Virus record (IMG/VR): IMGVR_UViG_3300037450_000086
Coordinates: 1-24,396 of that record
Direction: 5' to 3' (one strand)
Origin: a virus
Length of the DNA stretch: 24,396 nt
A program made the position numbers and the translations under genes. Positions 1 through 9,115 of the stretch are shown here, piece by piece. Position 1 is the first letter of the stretch; each line of letters opens with the position of its first letter. The notes under the pieces were generated by a model. It was not told the DNA's origin and did no database searches. It was given only the letters and a program-made list of their open reading frames with translations.

Positions 1-944
1 GTGACCGTACCGTGAAATCGGTCAATCTCTTCGTAGGTCTCTTCGCCAATTGGAAGCAGGCCCGCGTTGATCGAGTCGAGTACTTTCATCTTCGTGTTCT
101 GTGCCCGCTGTCTGCGATCATCAGACCAATACACGTTGCGATTCGTTTCCCGTTTGAAGAACCCGGCAGTGATCGTCTCCTGTCCCAGTACCTGATCCTG
201 CTGCGTGACTTTCGTCAAGTTGCGGTCGAGCCACTTGAGGCGATAGGCCGACAGACTCGGTTGCCCTTTGCCGCCTGCAATGCGCACTACGTCTTCGTTC
301 GTCAAGGTGATATCAGCAGGTCGGTCGACTGCCCGGTTGTAGAAACTGACTTTTCCGCGTGCCGTGGTATACGGGGTATATCCGATTGCCTGTCCAATCA
401 ATTGGAGCGCCGCCCACGGCGTCAGGTCCGCGAACTGCACATTCGCATGCGGGATCGTCTGCCCGACGAGCGGCACCTCGTACTCTTCGTCCCCGAGTCC
501 CTGTGCTCCGATGATGTCCTGCGCAGCAGCGGCGAGCAGTCCCCCCTGCTGAAATCTCGGCGAGGTGTACTTGCGCTTGCGCCACGGTCCTACCCCGTCG
601 CGTACTCTCGCGGTGAAGTTGACCGCCCGGTTGCCGCGTTCCTCGTTGAAGTTGTTGACCTCTTCGATGACCCCAATGAACAACTGCGCCTCGGCCTCGA
701 CGATTTCAAGGACGTCGCCGGGTTTCGGTTGATTCACGAGAAACGATCCGGTCGAGTCCCACGTCATCGTAAGGGTTGCCTCGGTTGCCGTATGACTACC
801 CTGCGTCATGAATGGGGCCACATCGAATCCGCCCGACGCGACACGATTGATCACGTCAACCATCGCGGTCGTCGCAGCCGGGAATACCGTTACCGTAACG
901 CTACGCTGCCGATCTAGCGAAAATTTGCCAACGTCAAGACGCAT
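1..944 (-). CDS. Putative tail hub / baseplate protein, 3' end cut by window edge
   Basis: The minus-strand frame is open from an ATG at 944 to the window edge, giving 314 residues without a stop, so the C-terminus is missing. It overlaps the end of the upstream gene by 11 bases, and GAGAAG lies just before the ATG. The N-terminal third reads like a tail hub: a phrase GDVLEIVEAE followed by LFIGVIEEVNNF, then FTARVRDG and a segment with AAAAQDII. This pattern of a short beta domain carrying 'F-x-G-x-V/I-E' before a larger domain is familiar from gpD/gp27-like hub proteins. The position, after the tape measure and a Dit-like gene, agrees. The hub call is inference from pattern and gene order; another distal tail protein is possible. 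A copy of the 14-bp palindrome lies inside the coding sequence at 393-406. Confidence 0.5.
   Translation of the reverse strand, partial: MRLDVGKFSLDRQRSVTVTVFPAATTAMVDVINRVASGGFDVAPFMTQGSHTATEATLTMTWDSTGSFLVNQPKPGDVLEIVEAEAQLFIGVIEEVNNFNEERGNRAVNFTARVRDGVGPWRKRKYTSPRFQQGGLLAAAAQDIIGAQGLGDEEYEVPLVGQTIPHANVQFADLTPWAALQLIGQAIGYTPYTTARGKVSFYNRAVDRPADITLTNEDVVRIAGGKGQPSLSAYRLKWLDRNLTKVTQQDQVLGQETITAGFFKRETNRNVYWSDDRRQRAQNTKMKVLDSINAGLLPIGEETYEEIDRFHGTV
393..406. repeat. TCCAAT-CA-ATTGGA spaced palindrome, copy 1 (inside a gene)
   Basis: An exact copy of the 14-bp element, the only one inside a gene. On the coding strand it reads CTC CAA TTG ATT GGA, encoding Leu-Gln-Leu-Ile-Gly of the hub-like protein. 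This copy could be fortuitous, although it matches the intergenic copies at all 14 positions. Confidence 0.6.
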
Positions 945-1473
945 AACTTCTCAACTGATACGTAATTGTGACCGGTAGGTCGCACCATCCCTGCAAGGAC
1001 GTGTCGGTCAGAGTGATGTCGGTATTGCCGACTGTCAGACCGACGACTGCCACATCGAACCCGAGGGTCGTTGTGTAACTCGGCCACCATTGAACATAAT
1101 CGACCTCGGGGTCGACCGGATTCTGAAATATCGTCATCAGCATGCGCAGCATCGACATCGGCATCGACAACCCGCCCGGTGCGGTCCACACCTCTGAGCA
1201 GCGCACGTCCTTGATGTTGCCGCCCCACAGGGTTGCCTGCCCACTCGACAGCGTCTGCGAGGTCTGCCACTGCGGACGAATAATTGCGTCCCCGTCCATG
1301 TTGATCCATTGCTCAGGCATGTACAGGTAGTCGAACGTACCGAGCGTCGGGTGTATCAGTCGCCCCCGACCTGTGCCTGCAGTGCCGACCGCGACAACCT
1401 CGATGTCCACATCAGCGACCACCGTCGAAGACGCTGCAATCGTGAATGCTGTGCTTGCTGTAAGTGTCGCCAT
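934..1473 (-). CDS. Putative distal tail protein (Dit-like position)
   Basis: 179 residues. The ATG follows the TAA of the upstream adhesin gene directly, and GGAG lies 9 bases before it. The N-terminus is a short Thr/Ala/Val-rich strand region. It is followed by GRGRLIHPTLGTFDY, a phrase of the kind seen in tail proteins that join the tube to the tip, then Trp-rich segments (residues about 57-140). There are two cysteines, near residues 91 and 163, and no signal peptide or membrane segment. Its place between adhesin-like genes and the probable hub suggests a structural protein of the tail tip. The specific Dit role is inference from position; I cannot assign a named family. Confidence 0.5.
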   Translation of the reverse strand: MATLTASTAFTIAASSTVVADVDIEVVAVGTAGTGRGRLIHPTLGTFDYLYMPEQWINMDGDAIIRPQWQTSQTLSSGQATLWGGNIKDVRCSEVWTAPGGLSMPMSMLRMLMTIFQNPVDPEVDYVQWWPSYTTTLGFDVAVVGLTVGNTDITLTDTSLQGWCDLPVTITYQLRSYAS

Positions 1474-3510
1474 TTAGAGATTCTCCGCAAACGCCTTCGT
1501 GATGTACCGGTTGCCATTCTCGTCAAGGGGCAACGCGTTCGTAGTATCGCGGGTCCAGATTACATTGCCCACATAACACGTCTGATCAGACGGTGCGTTG
1601 CCTTCCCAATCGCGGAAAATTCGCAATTCATCCGCACGGAATTGCCACCCTCGGCATGTCTTGATTACTTCGTTCGCCGTGAAGGATGTCAACGAACCAC
1701 CACCGCCCGAGTCGCGATACTGTGCTGCGTCATTGTCGAGTTCCCATACGATCAAGTCGTCAATCCATAACCGCTGACTCGTACTCGGTCCAGACGTGCG
1801 ATAGTTGCAGTAATATTGAATGAAGTGCCACGTGTCCACACTCGTGAGCACTGACGAGTGCGCCGCAAAATCATGCCGGGTATCGGTCACCGTTTCATTC
1901 GGCCACGCCAGCGAGTACCCCGTGTGCGTCGTACCGCCACCGTGCTTCAAACGTACCTCGACCACGATGTCATCGTCGGGATCAGTGAACTGCCAATATG
2001 AATCGCGAATCTGAAACAGGCGCAATCCATCGGTCGACGTACTGAAGTCGAATCCGGTCGGAAAATACACCCATGCCCCGACCCACAGGTGCCCCGCTTC
2101 CGGCACCGTCTGATCGGTCGACAAATCCATCACAAGATCGCCGCCGAATGCCGGGGAAACAATACCATCGTCACCGGACTCGATGCGCAGTTCCGCGCTC
2201 GATGTCTTCGCCGGTCGGGCAATGATCGTGTCACCGAATGCACCGTACCCCCCGGCCTGATCCCAGTGCACTTGCTCGTTTGGCAGGATCGCCGACAGGT
2301 CTGCGTTCGTCGTTTGATTATTGAAGTCGAGGTGCACAGTCGGCACCCATTGATTGCCGCTGCCCGATCCCTGTGCAACCGATCCGTCGAACCCTTCCTG
2401 CTGCTCAGTCGTGACCGTGATCGTCTCGGCCCCGCCTGTCGTCAGTCCGTCGTAGGCAGCAATCGCGTACCCTTCTCGATCCGTAGTCATCTCGACCGGT
2501 GCTACATCACCGACCCCTTCATCGGCCCAGTTGACGAGCGTTGATCCGATTCCTTCGCCTGCGTTGCCGATCACTCGCGTGAAGATGTTCACCTCGCGAT
2601 TCGTCTGCACCTGCTTGTCCGTGATCGGGTCGATGATCGCGTACGCCGTCGGCACCGGACTGAACCCTCTGATCACAATGGTCGGGTTGCCATCGAGGTC
2701 CGGGTCAGTCTGATCTGCGATCAAGATGCGGTGGTTATACCGGTCGTACGACCACACCCGCTCGCCCACCCCGGCCCCGCGTGCCGTGTCGAAGTCGGGC
2801 AATTTACCGACCGCCATTACCTGCCCGGTCATGTAGTTAAATTGCGTCACGTTGTTGTTCCGCGAGAACGCATAGCCGAACGGGGGGTTCGCGTTTGCAA
2901 TGTGCTCAATGTATCCGGCAGTCACGATCCTCGGCGTCAACAGTGCACCTGTCGATGCCTTGTAGGTCAGTATTGCCCCCTGACTCGCCGATTGTGACTG
3001 GAACGCAAAGATGTCGTTGATCGGGTCCCACAAGAACCCCTGCTGGTTCAGGGGATCGCCGTCCCAGTATCCTGTTGGCGGGAAGATCGTCGTGCCGGTC
3101 GCCGTGTAAAACCCGATATCCGGGTCGTCACTGATCGGAGTCTCGAACGAATAAATCGACAGGTTCCGCATGCACACGAGGTTGCCACCGAAGGTTTTCG
3201 ATGCGTTGTCGTACGTGGTGTTCGGGAGTTCGTATATCTGCCTCGTCAACAAGTGAAACAGAACCGAGTTGCCGTGATTGAACCGGGCACAGAAATTGCC
3301 ATCTTGCGCATCGAACAGGAAGAGCGGAAACCTAAAATAACAGGCATCAGTCGACGATCTGACGTCGCACATAAGTGCGATTGCAGCCCCACTCGGACAC
3401 ACTGTGTCGGGCACCCGGTGCACAAGGATACCGATCAGGTGATCGACGATCTCATCATTGCTGAGATCGAGAGGCAGAGTCGCGGATATTAGGGTCTCTC
3501 GAAAACTCAT
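1474..3510 (-). CDS. Modular adhesin: propeller-like, Ig-like and lectin-like domains
   Basis: 678 residues. The ATG overlaps the TGA of the upstream gene (TGATG), which suggests coupled translation. Three parts can be seen. Residues about 60-285 are a repeat-poor beta-rich region with blocks such as GFLWDPINDIFAF and RVWSYDRYNHRILIAD, of the kind found in beta-propellers. Residues about 286-370 look like a Big-1 type Ig domain, ending in TTDREGYAIAAYDG. Residues about 388-660 look like a concanavalin A-like lectin/glucanase fold, with HLWVGAWVYFPTGFDF, DTWHFIQYYCNY and LWIDDLIVWE. I see no catalytic signature that proves enzymatic activity. The lectin part suggests binding of a host surface sugar. 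It contains the module types of its two upstream neighbours in a single chain. Domain calls are by pattern, not by search. Confidence 0.6.
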   Translation of the reverse strand: MSFRETLISATLPLDLSNDEIVDHLIGILVHRVPDTVCPSGAAIALMCDVRSSTDACYFRFPLFLFDAQDGNFCARFNHGNSVLFHLLTRQIYELPNTTYDNASKTFGGNLVCMRNLSIYSFETPISDDPDIGFYTATGTTIFPPTGYWDGDPLNQQGFLWDPINDIFAFQSQSASQGAILTYKASTGALLTPRIVTAGYIEHIANANPPFGYAFSRNNNVTQFNYMTGQVMAVGKLPDFDTARGAGVGERVWSYDRYNHRILIADQTDPDLDGNPTIVIRGFSPVPTAYAIIDPITDKQVQTNREVNIFTRVIGNAGEGIGSTLVNWADEGVGDVAPVEMTTDREGYAIAAYDGLTTGGAETITVTTEQQEGFDGSVAQGSGSGNQWVPTVHLDFNNQTTNADLSAILPNEQVHWDQAGGYGAFGDTIIARPAKTSSAELRIESGDDGIVSPAFGGDLVMDLSTDQTVPEAGHLWVGAWVYFPTGFDFSTSTDGLRLFQIRDSYWQFTDPDDDIVVEVRLKHGGGTTHTGYSLAWPNETVTDTRHDFAAHSSVLTSVDTWHFIQYYCNYRTSGPSTSQRLWIDDLIVWELDNDAAQYRDSGGGGSLTSFTANEVIKTCRGWQFRADELRIFRDWEGNAPSDQTCYVGNVIWTRDTTNALPLDENGNRYITKAFAENL

Positions 3511-4523
3511 CAGTAAGTCAGGCTCGCTTGTATGGTGGGGTTGACACCGCCTGTGATCTCGGCCCGGTATTGTGTTGTCGCGATGCCGTCGTCATCGGTT
3601 GTTGTTTGATCGTCGAGCAAGTCCCCATTGCCTACCGTGATTGACCAGTCAATCAGACGCCCCGGTATGCCGACCCCCTGATCGTCGGTCAGGGTCGTGC
3701 TGATGTTGCTGATCGCCCCTGCCGTGACTGCCGGGTCTGCGACCGGGTTCGATAATGCGTTCGGTCCCATCTCGGTACTGTACACATACAAGATGCCCTG
3801 CCCCGCCGTGATACCGTCTTCCTCGTAGGTCATGAAGACGCCGAGTTTCGCTGAGTAATAGCACGCGTCGACCTGATGATCGAGTTCCCATCGTCCGGTG
3901 CCGTTCGGGTTCGGGAACACTTCGGTCTTCAGCACATAGTCATACGCAAGGATCAGCGGGTTCGTCGCGTCCCCCGTGTAGAAGTACAGCAGGTTGTCCC
4001 GCCCGAGACTAAAGACGTTCCTCGTCGTCGAGATAGTGAACGACGGGGTGAAGGTGTACTCGGTCGCGAACCCGGTGTCGTCTGCCGCGTCAAGATCAGC
4101 GCGTTGTATGTTCGAGCCGTTCATGCGATACCATCCGACCTTCGTGCGTAGATTCACGTCGATCATCGAGTTGATTGCCACATTCGGTTCGAGACCGCCA
4201 ACGTGCTGATTCATCAGGTACGGATTCCCCGACGCATAGTGCACGAGGACCTTGTCCGTCAGTGCATCTTGCGCGATGCCGGTAAGGATGGTGAATGCAG
4301 AAGGCAGATAAGTGCGCAGCCGGGTGACACCGTCGAGGTTGCAAGTAATGAGTCCCGTGTTCCCGCACCCGGTCATGTTGCCGAAGGAATGACTACCAAA
4401 CCATCCCATGTCGTCAAGCCATATACAGCTCTTCCCTGATTGGAATCCGGCAACGCCACCGAGGGTCGAATCCTCGGGGTCGAGGGTCATGTTGATCGGG
4501 CCTGCCATGACTTCGAGCGTCAT
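3510..4523 (-). CDS. Modular tail protein: propeller-like region plus C-terminal Ig-like domain
   Basis: I choose the ATG at 4523 (337 residues), which overlaps the upstream TGA as ATGA. A longer reading from 4589 adds 22 Arg-rich residues that lie inside the upstream gene. The N-terminal 250 residues are beta-rich, with repeated 'value in context' phrases such as GKSCIWLDDMGWFGS, GRDNLLYFYTG and LGVFMTYEEDG, consistent with a propeller-like fold. The last 75 residues look like a Big-1 type Ig domain: LTDDQGVGIPGRLIDW, then TTTDDDGIATTQY. It lies in an operon with the neighbouring adhesin genes and resembles the first two-thirds of the downstream 678-residue protein in layout. It is probably a tail-tip or side-fibre component; its ligand is unknown. 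Confidence 0.55.
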   Translation of the reverse strand: MTLEVMAGPINMTLDPEDSTLGGVAGFQSGKSCIWLDDMGWFGSHSFGNMTGCGNTGLITCNLDGVTRLRTYLPSAFTILTGIAQDALTDKVLVHYASGNPYLMNQHVGGLEPNVAINSMIDVNLRTKVGWYRMNGSNIQRADLDAADDTGFATEYTFTPSFTISTTRNVFSLGRDNLLYFYTGDATNPLILAYDYVLKTEVFPNPNGTGRWELDHQVDACYYSAKLGVFMTYEEDGITAGQGILYVYSTEMGPNALSNPVADPAVTAGAISNISTTLTDDQGVGIPGRLIDWSITVGNGDLLDDQTTTDDDGIATTQYRAEITGGVNPTIQASLTY

Positions 4524-5422
4524 ACCGGAACCCCCACTTCGACGTCGACGTTGTGCCCGCCGACAGTGCCGGGGGTGTATCGCGCCCACGCCTTGCCGCC
4601 TGCATCAGTCTGATCGGTCAGCACCGTCAACGTGCCGTCACCGGTCAGGGTCCAATCGACCGAGACGTTTGCCGCTCCGGTGTAGATCAGCAGCGAAGTC
4701 GCATCGGTTTGAACCGTCGAAGGATGCGCGACGAGGGTGTTGTCGTTGCCCGGTGCAACCGGTGTCGTGTCGAAGAAAAGCGGATCGTCGCCATCGGTTG
4801 CGAGCGAATACCAGTCATGCTCGATGCTGACCGTTGATTCCGATCCGGTACCGACCCATCCCGCCGCCGTCCACGTGCTGTCAGTTGTCTCAACCTGCCA
4901 GTTCGGGGGGGTCGTACCGAATTCCCACACCCGTCCCTTCAGACTGTCGCCTATGACTCGGAACTGTAACCAATACCACGTGTTGATCAGGAAGTCGGCA
5001 GGGGTCGTCAACGGATCGAGAAAGGCGATATTGGTACTCGTGCCCGCTGTCTGCTCAGCAATATAGAGACTTGGAGTGCCCAACTGACTGCAGCGAATGT
5101 AGTACCCGTTCTCGTTTCCTGTCGTGCCCGAGGCCCGGCACCACAAGGTGACGAACCGAGTACCCGGTGTTTCAATCGGTTTAAATAAAAACAGTTGATC
5201 CGTATCCGTCAAGTCGTCCTTGCCCTCGGCCCGGATGAACCGCATCAGTTTTGAATCCCCCAAAGGGTCCTCGGCCCGCATGATGTAGTCGCCGACGTTG
5301 TTGTTGCTCACCGCGAATAGAATCGGGGCTTGAGTGCTGTAGGCCCTGAACTCGTTCACCCATTCGGGGGGTGTCTGCCCCTCGAAGATCGCGCCGCCGT
5401 ATTCTGTTGTCCATATCCCCAT
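4520..5422 (-). CDS. Modular tail protein: lectin-like domain plus C-terminal Ig-like domain
   Basis: 300 residues. The ATG lies 3 bases after the tape-measure stop, with AGGTAACGC before it as ribosome binding site. Residues about 25-210 resemble a concanavalin A/laminin-G-like sandwich: RFVTLWCRASG, NGYYIRCSQ, INTWYWLQFRVIG and LKGRVWEFG. The W-Y-W-L-Q block corresponds to W-H-F-I-Q in the downstream 678-residue protein. Residues about 225-300 look like a Big-1 type Ig domain, with VDWTLTGDGTL and TDAGGKAWARYTPGT. Ig-like domains on tail proteins are well known as surface-attachment accessories. It is the first of three adhesin-like genes directly after the tape measure. No enzymatic motif is visible. 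Confidence 0.6.
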   Translation of the reverse strand: MGIWTTEYGGAIFEGQTPPEWVNEFRAYSTQAPILFAVSNNNVGDYIMRAEDPLGDSKLMRFIRAEGKDDLTDTDQLFLFKPIETPGTRFVTLWCRASGTTGNENGYYIRCSQLGTPSLYIAEQTAGTSTNIAFLDPLTTPADFLINTWYWLQFRVIGDSLKGRVWEFGTTPPNWQVETTDSTWTAAGWVGTGSESTVSIEHDWYSLATDGDDPLFFDTTPVAPGNDNTLVAHPSTVQTDATSLLIYTGAANVSVDWTLTGDGTLTVLTDQTDAGGKAWARYTPGTVGGHNVDVEVGVPV

Positions 5423-5425
5423 GCG

Positions 5426-8400
5426 TTACCTCGTCGCCATGATTCGCCCGAACTCGCGTTCGAGGAAGTCACGCATCGTCAGACCCAAAGTCGCCTCGTT
5501 GACTTCGAGCGTCATGCGTCCACGTTCTGCCGTCGCCGCATTCTGTATGCCTTGACTGCCTGCTCCGGCCTGCGATTCGAGCGGAGTCGTGCCGACGAAC
5601 CCACCGTCGGCGAATGCCGTGCGCCGGGGTCGCGTGATCGACAACTTGCGATTGCTACGGGCAGGTTTCGGGAACACGCCCCGGTTGATTGCTTCCATCA
5701 GTTGTACGCCGTACTTGTCAACCGCCGCCGCCTTGATCACATACTCGCCCGCCGACAGCATTGCCGGGATCGAATCGGACACCTTCGTGCCGGGTCCGCG
5801 TAGCTTGCCGCCCCCGGTTGCCACCTTCAGCACCCCGCCGCCCTTCGCGGCCCGGTAGACGTTGCCACTCGGATGTGCCGTGAGCGTCCCTCTGCGCCGC
5901 TGTGCGAGGTTTTGCAATGTGGGCATGGCAAGGCCCGCCATATACCCCCCGCGTGCAGCGTGCGCGATATAACCGCCTCTCGCTGCAATTAAGCCACCCC
6001 CCGAACCAAGCAGACTGCCAAGCACCGATTCACCACCGAACAGGGACGTCAGCAGTTTCTGCGCGAGTTTCTCTGCGATCAGTCGCTTGACCCGGTCGCC
6101 GATGCTTTGCAGCATCTGCGTGAATGCCTCATTGATGTCATCCGTGCCCTGTAGTATCTCTTCGAAAAAGTCCGCGAGTGCCCCTTCGGTTGCGGTCAGT
6201 ACCTGTGACTCGAACACGCTGATCGTGGTCGTCAGGTCTTTCACCTTGCCGTCAATCAGTTCAATCATCGCGATCAGTGCTTCGGCCTCGGGGCCTTCCC
6301 CGGCAACCGCTAGGGCCTCGACAAGTGCCTGTCGCAGTGCGTTATACGATGCGATTGCCTGATCGTTCGCGGCCCTGACCTTGTCGGCAAATTCCTGCGG
6401 TGAGATTTCATCGGAATCGAGTAGCGCCTTCAGGCGAATCAGTTCAGCCTGCAACACCGTGCTGATGTTCGTGACCTGACTCTGAAACCCTTCGACCGCA
6501 CTCTCGGCAAGTCTCGCCCCGGCCTCGAAGGTATCGGTCTGCGCATTGAGTACTGTGACTGCGATGTCTGCCCCGATCTTTTGCTGCGCGGTCACGAGGG
6601 CAACTTCTGCTGCTGCAATCTGATCGGACAGGTCCTTGCTCGTGTCCGCTGCTGCCTTCGCTTTTAAGTTGGCAATCTTCGCTTCGCCTTCTGCCGTCAC
6701 TGCATCGAGACGCTTGCGAAGACCTTCGAGGTCAGCCTGCAGTTGCGCGTCAATACGCCCTCGTTCTCGTTCTGCAAACTCTTCGCCGGTAATATCCCCG
6801 GCAGCGAGTGCCGCCCGATCTCGTGCCGCCTGCTGCCGATTGATCGCCTGCTGAAGTCGCGAGCGTGCGGCTGTCTGTGCCTGTATCTGCTTAGTCAGTG
6901 ACCGGGCAATCGAGAGTTCCTCGGCAGCGATCCGCAGATTTTCCGTGGTCAGGTCCTGCTTCCGTTTTTCCGCGTCGGCCTGCCGTTCAATCTCGTCGGC
7001 TTGATCTGATGCCGCCTCCACACGACGTTGCAGCACCCCTTGTGCTGTACGCAGTATCGTGACCTCGTCATTTATTTCAGCAATACGTTCTCGTGCGAGG
7101 TCCCGCTCTTCGGTCGCCAGTCGAATACGTTCTTTCTGATCCCGTCGCGCTTTACGATTTGCGATGCCGCCCTTGATTGCCGGGTCTTCGACTGCCTGAA
7201 TCGACACCTCGCGCAGGGTTTCGGCCTCGGCGATTAGCTCAGCAATTGCGTCCTCGGTTTCTTTGAGATCATCTTGATATTGCTTGAGATTTTCGGGATT
7301 GATCTCGGCATCGCTAATCGTTTCGATCTTGTCAGTGAACTCGGCGATCAGTTCTTCGGTGTCTTTGATGTCAGCATTCAACCCTGCGAGGTCTTCCTTC
7401 AGGCGTGCGATTGACCTGTTCGCACTTCGCCGTCCCTGCCCTCGTGCACTGCCGAGTCTGTCAATTTCTTCTTGCGCTTCTCTCGCCGCTGCCTTCAATT
7501 CTCGAAGCGTCTGCTGCGCTTCACTCAGTGCCCGCACTTGTCCGACGTCATCGAGGTCATTGAAGGTCTGTTTCAGTCGTTCGTTCGCATCGGCGAGGTC
7601 TTCAACGTCCTCTTCTGCTGCTGCCGCGCTCCCGGCGAATAGCGCGAGCGCCGTGACCACGAGACCGAGAATCGGTACTGCAAATCGCAACGCCAACCCG
7701 AACCCGCGCATTGCTGTCGCTGCAACTCCGGTCGTCAGTCCGAGTTGCGTCATCTTCGCGGTCACGATGCCGATGCTGCCCTGAACGAAGATAAGACCTC
7801 GACCCACGAGTGCCAGCGACACCGCGAGCGTGCCAAGTGCCGTCGCCGCAAGACCGAGGGTCGCAGTGAATGCCGTTACGAAACGCACGACCGGGGACTG
7901 TTCGAGCAGGGTTGTGAATCCCGCTGCCAGTTCACCGACCGCAACTACAATCGGTTGAATCGCCGGGACCACGAGATCGCCGAGTGCCTCGAATGCGTTG
8001 CCCGTGCGGGTCACCGCCTGTTCGAGACTCGTGCCGAATGCTTCCTCGACTTCTGCCGCTGCCGCTGCTGCGTCACCGGATGCGTTGACCTGATCTTCGA
8101 GTTGTTTCCTGAACTCGTCGAGTTGCGGACCGGTCAACCCGAGTACCGCACCCACGCCCTCGATACTGCCAAGCAATTTATTCAGCACGCCGACGTTGCC
8201 GTTTGCCGCCTTGCGTACGATATCGAATGCCTTCGCGAGACCCTGCTCTGCGATGACCTTCTGCGCCCCGCCGAGGTCCTCGAAGATTTCGTTCAGTTCC
8301 GGGGTGTCACGGACGATGCCATTGATCGCCGATCTGATCTGCGTGAATGCGACACGGGTCGGTACACCTTGCTTCGTCAGGGTGACGAGTGCTGCGTTCA

Positions 8401-9115
8401 GTTCCTCGAAGCGAACCCCGAGTTGTGATGCGACCGGTGCAGCCTGAAACAAGAACCGCGACAGTTCGTCAATCGTGGTTCGACCATTCTTAACCGTGAC
8501 GAACAACTTGTCGGCGACAGTCTCTGCTTCTTCGGCACTAAACCCGAACGAGTTCATCACTGTCGACAGTCCGTCGACCGCTGCTGACACTGAAGTCACA
8601 CCACCGCGTGCGGTGATCAGCGCAACTCGCAATATCTCGTTCGCTTCCGCGCCCGCTGCTGCGCCTGATGAAATTGCCTGATACAAGCCTCGGGCCACCT
8701 CACCGCGTGCCTGCCCGAACTCGTTCGACAACTCGATGATCGTCTGCCGCAGTTCTTCAGTGCTCTGTACCGCGTCATCGACAAGGGTGCCGACCTCGGC
8801 GACTTCAGTCGAGAACTGTGCCGTCGAGCGTAGACCGATCAGGAAGGGTGCCGCGATTGCTGCGCCGAGACCCGCGATTGCGAGTCCTGCGTTGCGGACG
8901 GTGTCTAGTTGTGCGTTTGCTTTTTCGGTCGCGGACTTGATGTCCGTGATTTCTTTTTCGAGCCGGTCGTATTCCTTGCGGACGTCCTTCGTATCTTGAC
9001 CGTTGAGTGCTTCCGCTTCATCGTTGACCGCATCGAGTTCCGTGCGGATCGTTTTCAGACCCTTCGTCAATTCGTCCTTGAGACGAATAAGTACGTCGAT
9101 GCGTGATTCAGCCAT
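5426..9115 (-). CDS. Tail tape measure protein (TP901-like)
   Basis: 1229 residues, the largest gene in the window. It sets tail length and is threaded through the tail tube; at the commonly used figure of about 1.5 angstrom per residue the tail would be near 180 nm. Residues 1-75 are a charged coiled coil, and a hydrophobic stretch (AIAGLGAAIAAPFLIGL) follows. Residues about 95-330 match the TP901-type tape-measure core (GEVARGLYQAISSGA, VTSVSAAVDGLSTVMNSFG, TKQGVPTRVAFTQI). A second hydrophobic cluster lies near 395-485, then long coiled coils to about 950. The C-terminus has the usual GPGTKVSDSIPAMLSAGEYV block. The ATG lies inside the end of the frameshifted chaperone frame (8-base overlap), as in lambda-like tails. 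Its partners are the tail tube protein and the two chaperones. Confidence 0.95.
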   Translation of the reverse strand: MAESRIDVLIRLKDELTKGLKTIRTELDAVNDEAEALNGQDTKDVRKEYDRLEKEITDIKSATEKANAQLDTVRNAGLAIAGLGAAIAAPFLIGLRSTAQFSTEVAEVGTLVDDAVQSTEELRQTIIELSNEFGQARGEVARGLYQAISSGAAAGAEANEILRVALITARGGVTSVSAAVDGLSTVMNSFGFSAEEAETVADKLFVTVKNGRTTIDELSRFLFQAAPVASQLGVRFEELNAALVTLTKQGVPTRVAFTQIRSAINGIVRDTPELNEIFEDLGGAQKVIAEQGLAKAFDIVRKAANGNVGVLNKLLGSIEGVGAVLGLTGPQLDEFRKQLEDQVNASGDAAAAAAEVEEAFGTSLEQAVTRTGNAFEALGDLVVPAIQPIVVAVGELAAGFTTLLEQSPVVRFVTAFTATLGLAATALGTLAVSLALVGRGLIFVQGSIGIVTAKMTQLGLTTGVAATAMRGFGLALRFAVPILGLVVTALALFAGSAAAAEEDVEDLADANERLKQTFNDLDDVGQVRALSEAQQTLRELKAAAREAQEEIDRLGSARGQGRRSANRSIARLKEDLAGLNADIKDTEELIAEFTDKIETISDAEINPENLKQYQDDLKETEDAIAELIAEAETLREVSIQAVEDPAIKGGIANRKARRDQKERIRLATEERDLARERIAEINDEVTILRTAQGVLQRRVEAASDQADEIERQADAEKRKQDLTTENLRIAAEELSIARSLTKQIQAQTAARSRLQQAINRQQAARDRAALAAGDITGEEFAERERGRIDAQLQADLEGLRKRLDAVTAEGEAKIANLKAKAAADTSKDLSDQIAAAEVALVTAQQKIGADIAVTVLNAQTDTFEAGARLAESAVEGFQSQVTNISTVLQAELIRLKALLDSDEISPQEFADKVRAANDQAIASYNALRQALVEALAVAGEGPEAEALIAMIELIDGKVKDLTTTISVFESQVLTATEGALADFFEEILQGTDDINEAFTQMLQSIGDRVKRLIAEKLAQKLLTSLFGGESVLGSLLGSGGGLIAARGGYIAHAARGGYMAGLAMPTLQNLAQRRRGTLTAHPSGNVYRAAKGGGVLKVATGGGKLRGPGTKVSDSIPAMLSAGEYVIKAAAVDKYGVQLMEAINRGVFPKPARSNRKLSITRPRRTAFADGGFVGTTPLESQAGAGSQGIQNAATAERGRMTLEVNEATLGLTMRDFLEREFGRIMATR

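Noticed and set aside
12-917. A 301-residue open frame on the plus strand
   Set aside because: It is a shadow. The opposite strand is open over the same span, starts in an overlap with the upstream gene and gives a tail-hub-like sequence. The plus-strand protein is Arg-rich and has no recognisable pattern.
4524-4589. Longer N-terminus for the 337-residue adhesin gene
   Set aside because: The extra 22 residues are Arg-rich, lie wholly inside the upstream gene, and the ATGA overlap at 4523 is the usual coupled start in this genome.
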